A program made the position numbers and the translations under genes. Positions 16,848 through 25,506 of a stretch of 64,000 bases of DNA are shown one piece after another. This DNA comes from Gemmobacter caeni (lineage in GTDB: Bacteria; Pseudomonadota; Alphaproteobacteria; Rhodobacterales; Rhodobacteraceae). Position 1 is the first letter of the stretch, and each line of letters starts with the position of its first letter. Location of the stretch: NCBI RefSeq assembly GCF_003054195.1, contig NZ_QBKP01000007.1, positions 1 through 64,000 on the forward strand. Direction: 5' to 3'. The notes under the pieces are model-generated. The model was not told the DNA's origin and did not search any database. It saw only the letters and a list, made by a program, of their open reading frames with translations.

Positions 16848-17906
16848 TCAGGCGACAAGGCGCCCGTTGCGATAAAGCCGCAGCGCGGTGTCGCGCAGGG
16901 TGAAGGCGGCGGTGTCACCGGGGGCGAGCCCCAGCCCGGCCGGTGCCCGCAGCCGCACCTCGCCCGCCGGGTGGGAGAGGGCCACGATCTCGTCCAGCCC
17001 CTCGAACCACAGCCGCGCCACGCGGCCCTGCATGGTGCCGCTTGCGCCCGAAAGCCGCGCGTGCTCCGGCCGGAAACCCAGCACGAGGCCATCTGTGGGC
17101 AGCCCGTCCGGCAGCGGCAGCGACAAGCCGGTGCCCGGCACGACGGCCCGCCCCGCGACGGCCAGCGCGGGCAGGAAATTCATGGCGGGCGAGCCGATGA
17201 AATGGCCGACATGCGTGGTGGCCGGTCGTTCGAACAGATCGCGCGGGCGGCCTGCCTGCACCACCTCGCCATGATTCATCACGATCACCTCTTCGGCAAA
17301 GGTCATCGCCTCGGTCTGGTCATGCGTGACCAGAACCATGGTCACCCGGAATTCGGCGTTGATTTCCTTGAGGATGCGGCGCAGCTCGAATTTCATCTGC
17401 GGATCGATGACGGTCAGCGGCTCGTCCAGCAGTATTGCGGCCACATCCTCGCGCACCAGCCCACGCCCCAGCGAAACGAGTTGTTTCTGATCGGCCGTCA
17501 GGGCATTGGCGGGCCGTTTCAACAGTGGTGTGAGGCCAAGCCGTTCGGCAATTGCCTCCACCCGTTGGCGGATACGCGGGGTCGGGCCCCCCCGGCAGAC
17601 CAGCGGGAAGGCAAGGTTCTGCCCCACCGTCATCGAGCGATAGATGACCGGCACCTGAAAGACCTGCGCGATATTGCGCTGGCCGGCGCCCAGACGGGTG
17701 ACATCCTGCCCGTCGAACAGCACCCGCCCTTCCGAGGGATGCAGCAGGCCCGAGATGATATTGAGCATGGTGGATTTGCCGCAGCCCGACGGCCCGAGCA
17801 GCGCATAGGTGCCCCCGTCGCGCCAGGTCATGTCCAGCGGTTTCAGCGCATGAGGCGCACCGGGGGCATAGGCATGGGCAAGCTCTTGCAACCGGATCTC
17901 AGCCAT
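16848..17906 (-). CDS. ABC transporter ATPase with non-canonical signature motif (GlpT-like)
   Basis: 352 residues, with an N-terminal NBD and a C-terminal MalK/UgpC-type regulatory domain. Walker A is GPSGCGKST, Walker B ILLDEPLTVIDP and the H-loop VTHDQTEA are intact, but the LSGGQ signature is replaced by ALTADQKQLVSLGRGLV. The neighbouring ATPase has the opposite defect (good signature, no H-loop His). Two different ATPases in one carbohydrate ABC operon are known from the rhizobial glycerol transporter (GlpS/GlpT). The start overlaps the preceding ATPase gene by 8 bases. It energises uptake of the substrate bound by the protein at 20733-22265. Confidence 0.85.
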   Translation of the reverse strand: MAEIRLQELAHAYAPGAPHALKPLDMTWRDGGTYALLGPSGCGKSTMLNIISGLLHPSEGRVLFDGQDVTRLGAGQRNIAQVFQVPVIYRSMTVGQNLAFPLVCRGGPTPRIRQRVEAIAERLGLTPLLKRPANALTADQKQLVSLGRGLVREDVAAILLDEPLTVIDPQMKFELRRILKEINAEFRVTMVLVTHDQTEAMTFAEEVIVMNHGEVVQAGRPRDLFERPATTHVGHFIGSPAMNFLPALAVAGRAVVPGTGLSLPLPDGLPTDGLVLGFRPEHARLSGASGTMQGRVARLWFEGLDEIVALSHPAGEVRLRAPAGLGLAPGDTAAFTLRDTALRLYRNGRLVA

Positions 17907-18963
17907 GGCTGGCTCCTTTCAGGATCAGGGCGCCATCGGCACCGAAGACCAGCGCCTTCCCCAGATCGAGCATCAGGCCCAGTTCGGACCCCAGCCGGTG
18001 ATCGGTCACCGCCCGCTCCAGCATCACAAGGGGCTGCGCCCCCGCCATCAGATGCGTGACGGTTTCCGAGCCGGAAACCTCGGTCAGGGCGACGCGCGCG
18101 GGAAGGGGGCCGCCGCTGCGGATATCCTCGGCCCGCAGGCCCAGCGTGTAACGCCCCGGCGGCAAGGCGCGGCCTGTTGCCCCGGGGGATTGCGGCCCCA
18201 GATGATCCAGCACAAGGCCGCTTTGGGTGATTTCGGCTGCCAGCAGGTTGATCGGCGGGTCATTGACCACCCGCGCCGCCTCTAGCGTGGCCGGGGCACC
18301 AAAGACGGCACGAGGCGGCCCGGCTTGCAGAACCCTCCCCTCGGCCATCAGCACGGTGCAATCGCCCATCTGAAGTGCCTCGCGCGGGTCGGTGGTGGCA
18401 TAAAGCACCACGGTGTCGCTCTGGCTGCGCAAAAGCTCTGCCAGCTCCTCGCGAAGCCCTTCGCGCAGCTTGTAATCCAGATTGACGAAAGGCTCGTCCA
18501 GCAACAGCACCGGCGCGCGCTTGACCAGTGCGCGGGCAATGGCCACACGCTGCTGCTGCCCGCCCGAAAGCGCCGCCGGACGCCGCCCGGTCATCTGCGC
18601 CAGACCGACGCGCCCCAGCATTGCAGCCGCGGCTTCGCGGGCGGCCTCGCGCGGTTCACCGCGCCGGATCAGCGGAAAGGCCACGTTGTCCAGCACGCTC
18701 AGATGCGGGTAGTTGATGAATTGCTGGGTGACCATGGCCACCGGGCGCCGCCAGGGTGGCAGGCGTGACCAGTCGTTACCCGCCAGTGAAATCTGGCCCG
18801 ATTGCGGCTGCACCAGCCCGGCCACCGCGCGCAGAAGCGTGGTCTTGCCCGCCCCGGTGCGGCCCAGCAGGGTGGTCATCCGCCCCGGCTCAGCCTCGAC
18901 ACTGACCGCCGCCAGATGCGGCACGCCACCCTCGGTCAGGGATAGATCGCGCAGCACCAGCAT
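17899..18963 (-). CDS. ABC transporter ATPase lacking the H-loop histidine (GlpS-like)
   Basis: 354 residues. Walker A GRTGAGKTT, signature LSGGQQQRVAIARALV and Walker B VLLLDEPFVNLDY are canonical. At the switch/H-loop the sequence is LYATTDPREAL, with Thr where His is expected. A TOBE-like regulatory domain follows. The ATG at 18963 shares one base with the stop of the upstream permease gene; a longer in-frame reading would run through that permease gene. It forms the presumed heterodimer with the product of the overlapping downstream gene. Confidence 0.87.
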   Translation of the reverse strand: MLVLRDLSLTEGGVPHLAAVSVEAEPGRMTTLLGRTGAGKTTLLRAVAGLVQPQSGQISLAGNDWSRLPPWRRPVAMVTQQFINYPHLSVLDNVAFPLIRRGEPREAAREAAAAMLGRVGLAQMTGRRPAALSGGQQQRVAIARALVKRAPVLLLDEPFVNLDYKLREGLREELAELLRSQSDTVVLYATTDPREALQMGDCTVLMAEGRVLQAGPPRAVFGAPATLEAARVVNDPPINLLAAEITQSGLVLDHLGPQSPGATGRALPPGRYTLGLRAEDIRSGGPLPARVALTEVSGSETVTHLMAGAQPLVMLERAVTDHRLGSELGLMLDLGKALVFGADGALILKGASHG

Positions 18964-19805
18964 CAGCGCACCGCCCCGGCGAGACCGCCGCGCGACAGGA
19001 AGCGCTCGACCACGAAGGCCAGCACCGCCAGCGGCGCGACCGAGACGATGGCCGCCGCCGACAGCGCCCACCACGGCGTGACCGACGAGTTCAGCGCCAC
19101 GATGGAGACCGGCAGAAGCTGCGTCTTTGTAAAGGTCAGCGTGAAGGCGAAGAAAAAGTCGTTCCAGCCGAAGATCAGGCAGAACATCCCGGCGACGACA
19201 AGGCCCGGCATCACATTGGGCAGGATGACACGGAGGAAGGTGGTGACCGGGGGGCAGCCGTCCATCCAGGCCATCTCGTCCAGACCACGCGGAATGGTGT
19301 TGAAGAAATCTACCATCACCCAGACCGCAATCGGCATCAGCAGCGCGACATATATCAGGATCAGCCCCGGCAGGCTGTCGAGCAGCCCCAGCCAGCGCAG
19401 CATCAGGAAAAACGGGATCGCCAGCACAATGGGCGGCATGATGCGCTGGCTGATGAAGAAGAAGGTGATGTCGCCATTGCGGATCGGCCCGGCGCGAAAG
19501 CTGAACCGTGACAGGCCATAGGCGGCCAGGGTGCCAAGGATCAGCGCGATGGCCGATCCGCTCAGCGTCACGACCAGCGAGTTCAGATAGGGTCTGACGA
19601 TATTGACCCCGCCTGCGCCGCCGAACAGCGACTGCCAGCCACCCAGCGAGGGCTGGTATTGCAGCCATGGCAGCCATGTGGCGCCGCCGGTCACGCCATT
19701 GGCGGTCTTGAAGCTGGTGGTCAGCATCCAGAGGAAGGGGAAGATCACGAAACCGGACCAGAGCGTGACGGCCAGATATTTCAGGGCGAGGTAAAGCGTT
19801 CTCAT
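18963..19805 (-). CDS. Carbohydrate ABC transporter permease (MalG/UgpE type)
   Basis: 280 residues from the ATG at 19805, which overlaps the stop of the preceding permease gene by 4 bases. Six hydrophobic segments are visible. The EAA loop motif that contacts the ATPases is ...GLDEMAWMDGCPPVTTFLRV. It belongs to the carbohydrate uptake transporter-1 permeases and pairs with the permease encoded upstream. The role is substrate passage across the inner membrane. Confidence 0.92.
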   Translation of the reverse strand: MRTLYLALKYLAVTLWSGFVIFPFLWMLTTSFKTANGVTGGATWLPWLQYQPSLGGWQSLFGGAGGVNIVRPYLNSLVVTLSGSAIALILGTLAAYGLSRFSFRAGPIRNGDITFFFISQRIMPPIVLAIPFFLMLRWLGLLDSLPGLILIYVALLMPIAVWVMVDFFNTIPRGLDEMAWMDGCPPVTTFLRVILPNVMPGLVVAGMFCLIFGWNDFFFAFTLTFTKTQLLPVSIVALNSSVTPWWALSAAAIVSVAPLAVLAFVVERFLSRGGLAGAVR

Positions 19806-20671
19806 GCCCGCGCCTCCCGCACCATCAGGCGGATCAGCGCCTTGGCGATCAGGGTCAGCGCCACGGCCATGATGACCAGATAGGTCAGCGACAGCGCGGC
19901 AGCGTAGCCGATCTGGAAATCGCGCATGCCCCGGATGTAGATGTAATAGCTGACGGTTTCGGTCGCGGTGCCCGGCCCGCCCGAGGTCAGCACATAAACG
20001 GTTTCCATGATCTTTGACGCCTCGATGGCGCGGATCAGGATGGCCCCGACCGAGATCGCGCCCATCATCGGGAAGGTCACCGACAGGAAGGTCCGCACCG
20101 GCCCCGCCCCGTCGACCCTGGCGGCCAGGAACGGTTCGGACGGCAGCGAAAGCAGCCCCGCCAGCAGCAACAGGAACATGAAAGGCGTCCATTGCCAGAT
20201 CTCGACGATCATCACTGCGGCGAAGGCATGGGTGGCCTGTGACAGCCAGGGCTGGGCGCCGATGCCAAGGGCTTCGAGGATCGGGTTCAGCGGACCGAGG
20301 CTTTCGTGAAAGATCGTGCGCCAGATCACCGACATGACCACCGGGGTTGTCATCATCGGCACCAGAAACAGCACACGCAGGAAGCGCCGCGCGGCAATGT
20401 CTCGCCAGACCAGCAGCGCCAGCGCGAACCCCAGTACATATTGGATCAGCACCGTTGACAGGCTAAGCAGAGAGAGGCGCCAGAGTGCCTCCCAATAGCG
20501 GCTGTCGTCCCAGAGCCGGGCATACATCGCGCCGCCCGCATTGTTCAGGCCGGGATTGTAGACATCCCATGACGAAAAGCTGACGCGGATGGTGAAGATC
20601 AGCGGGAACAGGATCACCGCAACCAGCACCAGAAGGCCGGGCAGCAGGAAGATGTATTTCTGGCGATACAT
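19802..20671 (-). CDS. Carbohydrate ABC transporter permease (MalF/UgpA type)
   Basis: 289 residues from the ATG at 20671; an in-frame ATG at 20686 would add five residues and neither has a strong Shine-Dalgarno sequence. Hydrophobic segments start at YIFLLPGLLVLVAVILFPLI. The EAA-like loop lies at PFLAARVDGAGPVRTFLSVT. It is the first of two permeases of a CUT1-type transporter, translationally coupled to the next permease. Confidence 0.9.
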   Translation of the reverse strand: MYRQKYIFLLPGLLVLVAVILFPLIFTIRVSFSSWDVYNPGLNNAGGAMYARLWDDSRYWEALWRLSLLSLSTVLIQYVLGFALALLVWRDIAARRFLRVLFLVPMMTTPVVMSVIWRTIFHESLGPLNPILEALGIGAQPWLSQATHAFAAVMIVEIWQWTPFMFLLLLAGLLSLPSEPFLAARVDGAGPVRTFLSVTFPMMGAISVGAILIRAIEASKIMETVYVLTSGGPGTATETVSYYIYIRGMRDFQIGYAAALSLTYLVIMAVALTLIAKALIRLMVREARA

Positions 20672-20732
20672 GGCGGTCTCGGGCATGGACGGGCGGGCGG
20701 AGGGCCGGGTCTGGCCCTCCGGGCGAATGCGC

Positions 20733-22265
20733 TCAGCGGTCTTCCAGCGCCACGACGTTGGCATAGGCCTCGCGCACGCGGTCGGCGCCGATGCGGTCGA
20801 CGATGGCGGTCCATTCGGCGGCCACGCCGTCCAACGCCTCTTGCGGCGACTGTTCGCCCGATTGCGCACGGGCCACCCCTGCGGCAAGTGACGACATGAA
20901 CTCGCCCACCCCCGGCACGCGCAGGTCAAAAACCTGGTTCGGCGCAGTGTCGATGCCCTTCAGCGTTGCGGTATAGGTTTCCGCCACTGCGGCATCCCAA
21001 CCCATTTCCGTCTCGTAGAAGGCCGGGTCGAAATGGGTATCGCGATAGGGGTTGATCCCGAAGCGCCCGATCTGAAGATCGGCCAGCGTATTGGCCTCGT
21101 TCGCAAAGAAGCACAGATAGTCGAAGGCCATGTCCTGATTGGCACTGTCCTTCGCCACCGCCGAGGTCCAGCCCCAGGTGACATAGGCGACGCGGTTGGG
21201 CTCGTCGAATGTGTCCCACTGGCCGGTCTTGCGGTTCCACACCTCTTTCGCGCCCGGCAGGATCGCGGCCGCCACCTTGTTGCGGATCGGGCTGTCCTCC
21301 TGCATCGCCTGGATGAAGGCATCGTCCCAGCTGTAGGACATCAGCGTCTGCCCGCCGCCGAACGAGAAAATCTCGTCCCCCAGGCCGAAAGAGGTGCCAC
21401 CGGGCGGCATGGCGGCCTGCGCCGCGACGAACAGTTCCAGCCCGCGCACCCAGCCGGGCGTGTTGACCAGCGGGGTCATGGTTTCAAGATCGAAGAAGAA
21501 CCCGCCCTTCACATTCGGGTGCTTGGCGTAAGGCGCGACCCGGCTGATGAAGGCGGAAAACATCAGGTCATCGCGCTTCGTCACTTCGGCAGTGCCGAAA
21601 TTCGGCGCGCCGTCGCCGTCCCAATCCATGTTGGTGAAAACCGAGGCGACCTCGTTATAGTCTTCCCAGGTGGCGGGCACGGTCAGTTCGCGCCCGGTCT
21701 TTTCCCTGAACAGCGCCTGCATCTCGGGGTTCGAGAATACATCCGAGCGATATTTCAGGTAATGGCGATCGCCATCCATCGTATATTGCAGCATCCGGCC
21801 CTGCCAGCCGGCGATGCCGCGATAGGTTTCCGTGACCTCCTTCATTCCCGCGACCTCCTGATAGGCGGCGGGAACCTCGGCCAGATAGGGGTTGAAATCC
21901 CCAAGCCAGAGCGAGCCGTAGAACAGCACGTCATAGGCGGCCTGTCCGGTCTGGAACGGGATCATGATGCGCTGGAACAGATCGCCGAAGGGCACATGCA
22001 CCACATTGACCGTGGCGCCGGTGAGTTCCTGAAACTGTCGGGCATGCAGGGCGGTCGGCTCGCCGATCACCGGGATCGCATGGGTGATGATGTTCAGCGT
22101 GCGGCCCGTGTAGTCCTTGGCGTCGATCGCCTCGAAGCTGCACATGCCCGGAACATCGGCCTTGATGCCGTATTGGCTGTAGTCCTCGGCCGTGGCCATG
22201 CCGGTCGCAAGGCCAAATGCCACGGATGCGTAAAGCGCGCGCTTCAGCGCGGTAATGGTGTTCAT
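20733..22265 (-). CDS. ABC transporter extracellular solute-binding protein
   Basis: 510 residues, long for the family. The N-terminal signal peptide (ALYASVAFGLATGMATAEDY) is followed by a mature family-1 binding protein with typical blocks NIITHAIPVIGEPTALHARQ, TWEDYNEVASVFTNMDWDGD and YLCFFANEANTLADLQIGRF. It would capture the substrate in the periplasm. The alcohol dehydrogenase 27 bp upstream and the GMC dehydrogenase at the end of the operon suggest an alcohol, polyol or sugar-like ligand; glycerol is one possibility, by analogy with transporters having two different ATPases. Confidence 0.9.
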   Translation of the reverse strand: MNTITALKRALYASVAFGLATGMATAEDYSQYGIKADVPGMCSFEAIDAKDYTGRTLNIITHAIPVIGEPTALHARQFQELTGATVNVVHVPFGDLFQRIMIPFQTGQAAYDVLFYGSLWLGDFNPYLAEVPAAYQEVAGMKEVTETYRGIAGWQGRMLQYTMDGDRHYLKYRSDVFSNPEMQALFREKTGRELTVPATWEDYNEVASVFTNMDWDGDGAPNFGTAEVTKRDDLMFSAFISRVAPYAKHPNVKGGFFFDLETMTPLVNTPGWVRGLELFVAAQAAMPPGGTSFGLGDEIFSFGGGQTLMSYSWDDAFIQAMQEDSPIRNKVAAAILPGAKEVWNRKTGQWDTFDEPNRVAYVTWGWTSAVAKDSANQDMAFDYLCFFANEANTLADLQIGRFGINPYRDTHFDPAFYETEMGWDAAVAETYTATLKGIDTAPNQVFDLRVPGVGEFMSSLAAGVARAQSGEQSPQEALDGVAAEWTAIVDRIGADRVREAYANVVALEDR

Positions 22266-22292
22266 CTCTGTCTTCCCTTGAATGGTGGCAGT

Positions 22293-23345
22293 TCAGGGCA
22301 CCAGAACGGCGCGGCCGCGGATCTTGCCGTGATGCAGGTCGCGCAGCGCCTGATTGGCCTCGGACAGGCGGTAATGTCTGGTCGCCAGCTCCACGAGGCC
22401 GCGATCCGCCAGGGCCATCAGCTCGGTCAGTTCGGCCCAGGTGCCGACCAGATTGCCGATGATGTTCTTTTCGGTGATCACCATGTCGACGGTGGGCACG
22501 CGGATATCTTCGCCGTAACCGACGACATAGTAGCTGCCCGCCGCGCGGGTCATGTCGAGGCCCTTCTTCGTCGTGCCTTTCTCGCCCACGAAGTCGATCA
22601 CCGCCTCGGCGCCCTTGCCGCCGGTCAGGGCCAGCACTGCCTCGACCTCGCCGCCATCCGCCTTCACCAGATGATCGGCCCCATGTTCGCCAGCCAGCGC
22701 CAGCGAGGTGTCGGAGATGTCGACCACGATGATGCGTGCGGCGCACATCGCCCGCAGCACCTGAATGCCGATGTGGCCCAGACCGCCCGCGCCGATCACC
22801 ACCGCCGCCTGATCGGGCAGCAGTTGCTGCGCTGCCTTCTTGGCGGCGCGATAGGCGGTCAGCCCCGCATCGGCATAGGGCGCGACATCCCGGGGCGCGA
22901 GCGTCCTGGGCAGGGCGATGAGGTTGCGCGACGAGGTCAGCAGCGCCTCGGCATAGCCGCCATTGCTGTCGAGCCCCGGAAACTTGCCGTCGCCATGCAT
23001 GTCATGGCCGCGACGGCAGGCGATGCAGGTGCCGCCCGTGACCTTCGGATGCACGATCACCGGATCGCCCTTCCTGAACCCTTCGACCTCGGCGCCGACT
23101 TCCTCGACCCAGCCCGCATTCTCGTGCCCCATGATCAGCGGCAGCAGACCCGTGCCCGTCGGATCGGTATGCGGGCGCCAGATCCCCTCGATGATATGCA
23201 GGTCGGTGCGGCAGACGCCCGCGCCACCGATGCGCACGATCACGTCGTTCGACTTGACGATCCGCGGGTCCGGCACGGTTTCCTCCGTCACCCAGACGGG
23301 TGCGGTCAGGGCCGGGTCATAATGATGAAGAACCTGTGCTTTCAT
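22293..23345 (-). CDS. Zinc-dependent alcohol dehydrogenase (MDR family)
   Basis: 350 residues from the ATG at 23345. Catalytic zinc residues are C45 (GAGVCRTDLH) and H74 with E75 (MGHENAG). The Rossmann motif is VVIGAGGLGHIGIQVLRAM. Of the usual four structural-zinc cysteines only C107 and C110 are present (TCIACRRGHDMHG), so that site appears altered. It is related to NAD-dependent alcohol dehydrogenases of bacterial alcohol and alkane oxidation. It is the first gene of the minus-strand alcohol/ABC operon, divergent from the AcoR-family regulator at 23647, with three repeated operator-like sites between. Confidence 0.88.
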   Translation of the reverse strand: MKAQVLHHYDPALTAPVWVTEETVPDPRIVKSNDVIVRIGGAGVCRTDLHIIEGIWRPHTDPTGTGLLPLIMGHENAGWVEEVGAEVEGFRKGDPVIVHPKVTGGTCIACRRGHDMHGDGKFPGLDSNGGYAEALLTSSRNLIALPRTLAPRDVAPYADAGLTAYRAAKKAAQQLLPDQAAVVIGAGGLGHIGIQVLRAMCAARIIVVDISDTSLALAGEHGADHLVKADGGEVEAVLALTGGKGAEAVIDFVGEKGTTKKGLDMTRAAGSYYVVGYGEDIRVPTVDMVITEKNIIGNLVGTWAELTELMALADRGLVELATRHYRLSEANQALRDLHHGKIRGRAVLVP

Positions 23346-23449
23346 GGTCTGGCGAGCCTCCTGGTGACCGCCCTCCCCGGCGGTGATGGGGGCAAGTTTC
23401 CGCAGAGGCAGGGGACGCGGCAATGAAAGCCCATTCTGCGGATGCAGCC

Positions 23450-23559
23450 GTTCGCAAACTGGACGAAGGTGCCGGAAATACCGTTCAGGAACTGGACGCC
23501 CGCCCGCGCATCTGCCTGAGGCGCCTTGGAAAATCCCCATGTGTTCACAAACTGGACGA
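23450..23559. repeat. Three direct repeats of a GTTC-N3-AACTGGACG element (probable regulator sites)
   Basis: GTTCGCAAACTGGACGA (23450-23466), GTTCAGGAACTGGACG (23483-23498) and GTTCACAAACTGGACGA (23543-23559) lie in the 300-bp spacer between the divergent alcohol dehydrogenase and AcoR-family regulator genes. The third is followed by TTGAAC, giving GTTCA...TGAAC symmetry. No -24/-12 sigma-54 promoter with correct 10-base spacing was found in this spacer. Confidence 0.75.
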
Positions 23560-23646
23560 TTGAACGCGAATCATCCGCCACCGTTGACAGGGTGCCACCA
23601 GCAGATACGCTCGGGACTGGCCAAGGATCGGGGAGGAGACGCGGCC

Positions 23647-25506
23647 ATGGACTTGCAGACCTCGGCCCTTGGCCGTGCGCGGCAGATGCTGGAAACGCAG
23701 GGGCGGTTTCCGGGTGGCGCCCTGCCGGGCGACATCACCGAAAGCTGGCTGCGCAGCCTGTCGCACGGGCTGGACCCGCTGGCGCGCAGCCAGCGGCTGA
23801 TCCTGTCGGAGGTGGAGTTCAATGCCACCCGGCAGACCCATGCCGATCTGATCCGCTTTGCCCGGCCCGAGCTGGAACTGCTTTACGACCAGATCGCCGG
23901 ATCGAATTTCATGATCGCGCTCGGCTCGCCGGACGGGGTGGTGCTGGACACGCTGCACGACACCCAGTTTGCCGAAACCGAGGCCGGGGCGCAGGTCATA
24001 CCCGGCTCGGTCTGGAGCGAGAATCTGCGCGGCACCAATGCCATGGGCGTCTGCATCGCGACGGGACGCCCGGCGCAGGTCTATGGCGGTGAGCATTTCC
24101 TGCGTGCGCATGGCGATGTCTCCTGCATCAGTGCGCCGATCTTTGACGGGGCGGGACGGCTGGCGGGGGTGCTGGATGCCTCCTCAATGTCGGCGGTGCG
24201 GCAACAGCACACCGCCGCGCTGGTGCAAATGGCCGCCAGCAGCATCGAGAACAGCCTGATCCGGTCCGGCCATGACCGGCGGATCGTGCTGCAATTCCAT
24301 CCCCGGCCCGAATATCTGGGCACGCTGTCGATGGGGGTTCTGGTGCTGGACGAGGATCTGACGCTCCATGCCATCAACCGGCGGGGCGAGATGTTCCTGA
24401 CAGGCTTTCCGCGCCTGCTGGGCGAAAGCTTCGACCGCATCTTCGAACAGCCTTTCGCAGCCATCCAGCAGCGTCTGGTCGAGGGCGAGACGCTGCGGGT
24501 CAGGGACCGGATCGGATCGGCGGTGTCGCTGCGCTGCGTTGCAAACCGCGCGAGTTTTGCGCTGGCACGGCGTCTGATCCCGGTGGTGACAGAGCCGGGC
24601 ACCGCCCCTGCGCGTAACCTGTTCCGCGATGTCGTCATCGACGACCCCGCGCTGTGGCAAAGGTTGCAGGCGCTGCCCGATGCTGCAAAGCGCGGCGCGG
24701 CCATCGCGATCACCGGCGAGACCGGCACCGGCAAAGCCCTGATCGCCCGGCTGGCCCATGCTGCCAGCGAACGGTCCGGTCCGCTGGTCACGCTGGACGG
24801 GCGCATGCTGGCCGAGGGCGATTTCGCCCGTGTCTGTCTGGGCAGCGGCACCGAGCCGGGGCTGTTGCAGCAGGCGGCGGGTGGCACGCTGTTTCTGGAC
24901 GAGGTGACCGACCTTCCGGTGGTGGCGCAGGCTGCACTGGCGGGGGTGCTGGATATCGGCGAATACCGTCACCCCGAGACGGGGGCTGTGGTGCGCACCG
25001 ACCTGCGGGTGGTCTGCGCCACCAGCGCCCCGGCCGCGCTATCGGATCTGTTGCCCGCGCTGCGCTACCGGCTGGAAGGTTTCCGGCTTGACCTGCCGCC
25101 GCTGCGGCTTCGCAGCGATCTCGCCGCGCTGGCGCAAAGGTTTGCCCGGTCTGTCCGCCCGGATGCCCGGATGACCGAGGCGGCGCTGGCCCGCCTTGCC
25201 GCGCATGACTGGCCCGGCAACCTGCACGAATTGCGCGCCATCGTTTTGCAGGCCATGCTGATGCGCCCCGAAGGTGCACTGGAGGCGCAGGATTTCGATG
25301 CGCTTTTGCCGGGCGCCCCGGCCAGACCCGTGTCCTCCGGTGCCACCTGTTGCGCGCAATGCGCGGGCGTGCCCTGGAAAGCGGACCAGTGCCAGAACAT
25401 CCGCACAGTGGTGGCGCGGCACGAGGGCAATGTCTCACGCGCGGCACGGGTTCTGGGCATGTCCCGCACGACGATCTACAAACACCTGAAGGATCAGGCC
25501 TCCTGA
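23647..25506 (+). CDS. AcoR-family regulator with AAA+ domain lacking GAFTGA
   Basis: 619 residues from the ATG at 23647, preceded by GGGGAGGAGACG. An AcoR-type GAF sensor (about residues 80-205, GTNAMGVCIATGRPAQVYGG) is followed by an AAA+ domain with Walker A GETGTGKA (357-364) and Walker B GTLFLDEV (413-420), then a Cys-rich linker (CCAQCAGVPWKADQC) and a Fis-type HTH (NVSRAARVLGMSRTTIYKHL). The segment between the Walker motifs is about 13 residues shorter than in the regulator at 40722 and contains no GAFTGA loop, which contacts sigma-54. It is therefore unlikely to open sigma-54 promoters and may act with sigma-70. It probably controls the divergent alcohol dehydrogenase/ABC operon through the repeats at 23450-23559. 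Confidence 0.87.
   Translation: MDLQTSALGRARQMLETQGRFPGGALPGDITESWLRSLSHGLDPLARSQRLILSEVEFNATRQTHADLIRFARPELELLYDQIAGSNFMIALGSPDGVVLDTLHDTQFAETEAGAQVIPGSVWSENLRGTNAMGVCIATGRPAQVYGGEHFLRAHGDVSCISAPIFDGAGRLAGVLDASSMSAVRQQHTAALVQMAASSIENSLIRSGHDRRIVLQFHPRPEYLGTLSMGVLVLDEDLTLHAINRRGEMFLTGFPRLLGESFDRIFEQPFAAIQQRLVEGETLRVRDRIGSAVSLRCVANRASFALARRLIPVVTEPGTAPARNLFRDVVIDDPALWQRLQALPDAAKRGAAIAITGETGTGKALIARLAHAASERSGPLVTLDGRMLAEGDFARVCLGSGTEPGLLQQAAGGTLFLDEVTDLPVVAQAALAGVLDIGEYRHPETGAVVRTDLRVVCATSAPAALSDLLPALRYRLEGFRLDLPPLRLRSDLAALAQRFARSVRPDARMTEAALARLAAHDWPGNLHELRAIVLQAMLMRPEGALEAQDFDALLPGAPARPVSSGATCCAQCAGVPWKADQCQNIRTVVARHEGNVSRAARVLGMSRTTIYKHLKDQAS

Noticed and set aside
18963-20192. Reading the second permease as a 409-aa protein
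   Set aside because: The N-terminal extension lies within the first permease gene; the ATG at 19805 gives a normal 280-aa permease with translational coupling.
21033-23426. 797-codon plus-strand open frame opposite the binding protein and alcohol dehydrogenase
   Set aside because: Antisense shadow; the minus-strand genes have a signal peptide and catalytic motifs.
23408-23440. Possible -24/-12 element TGGGCTTTCATTGC (minus strand) before the alcohol dehydrogenase
   Set aside because: The GG to GC spacing is 9, not 10, and the local regulator lacks GAFTGA.
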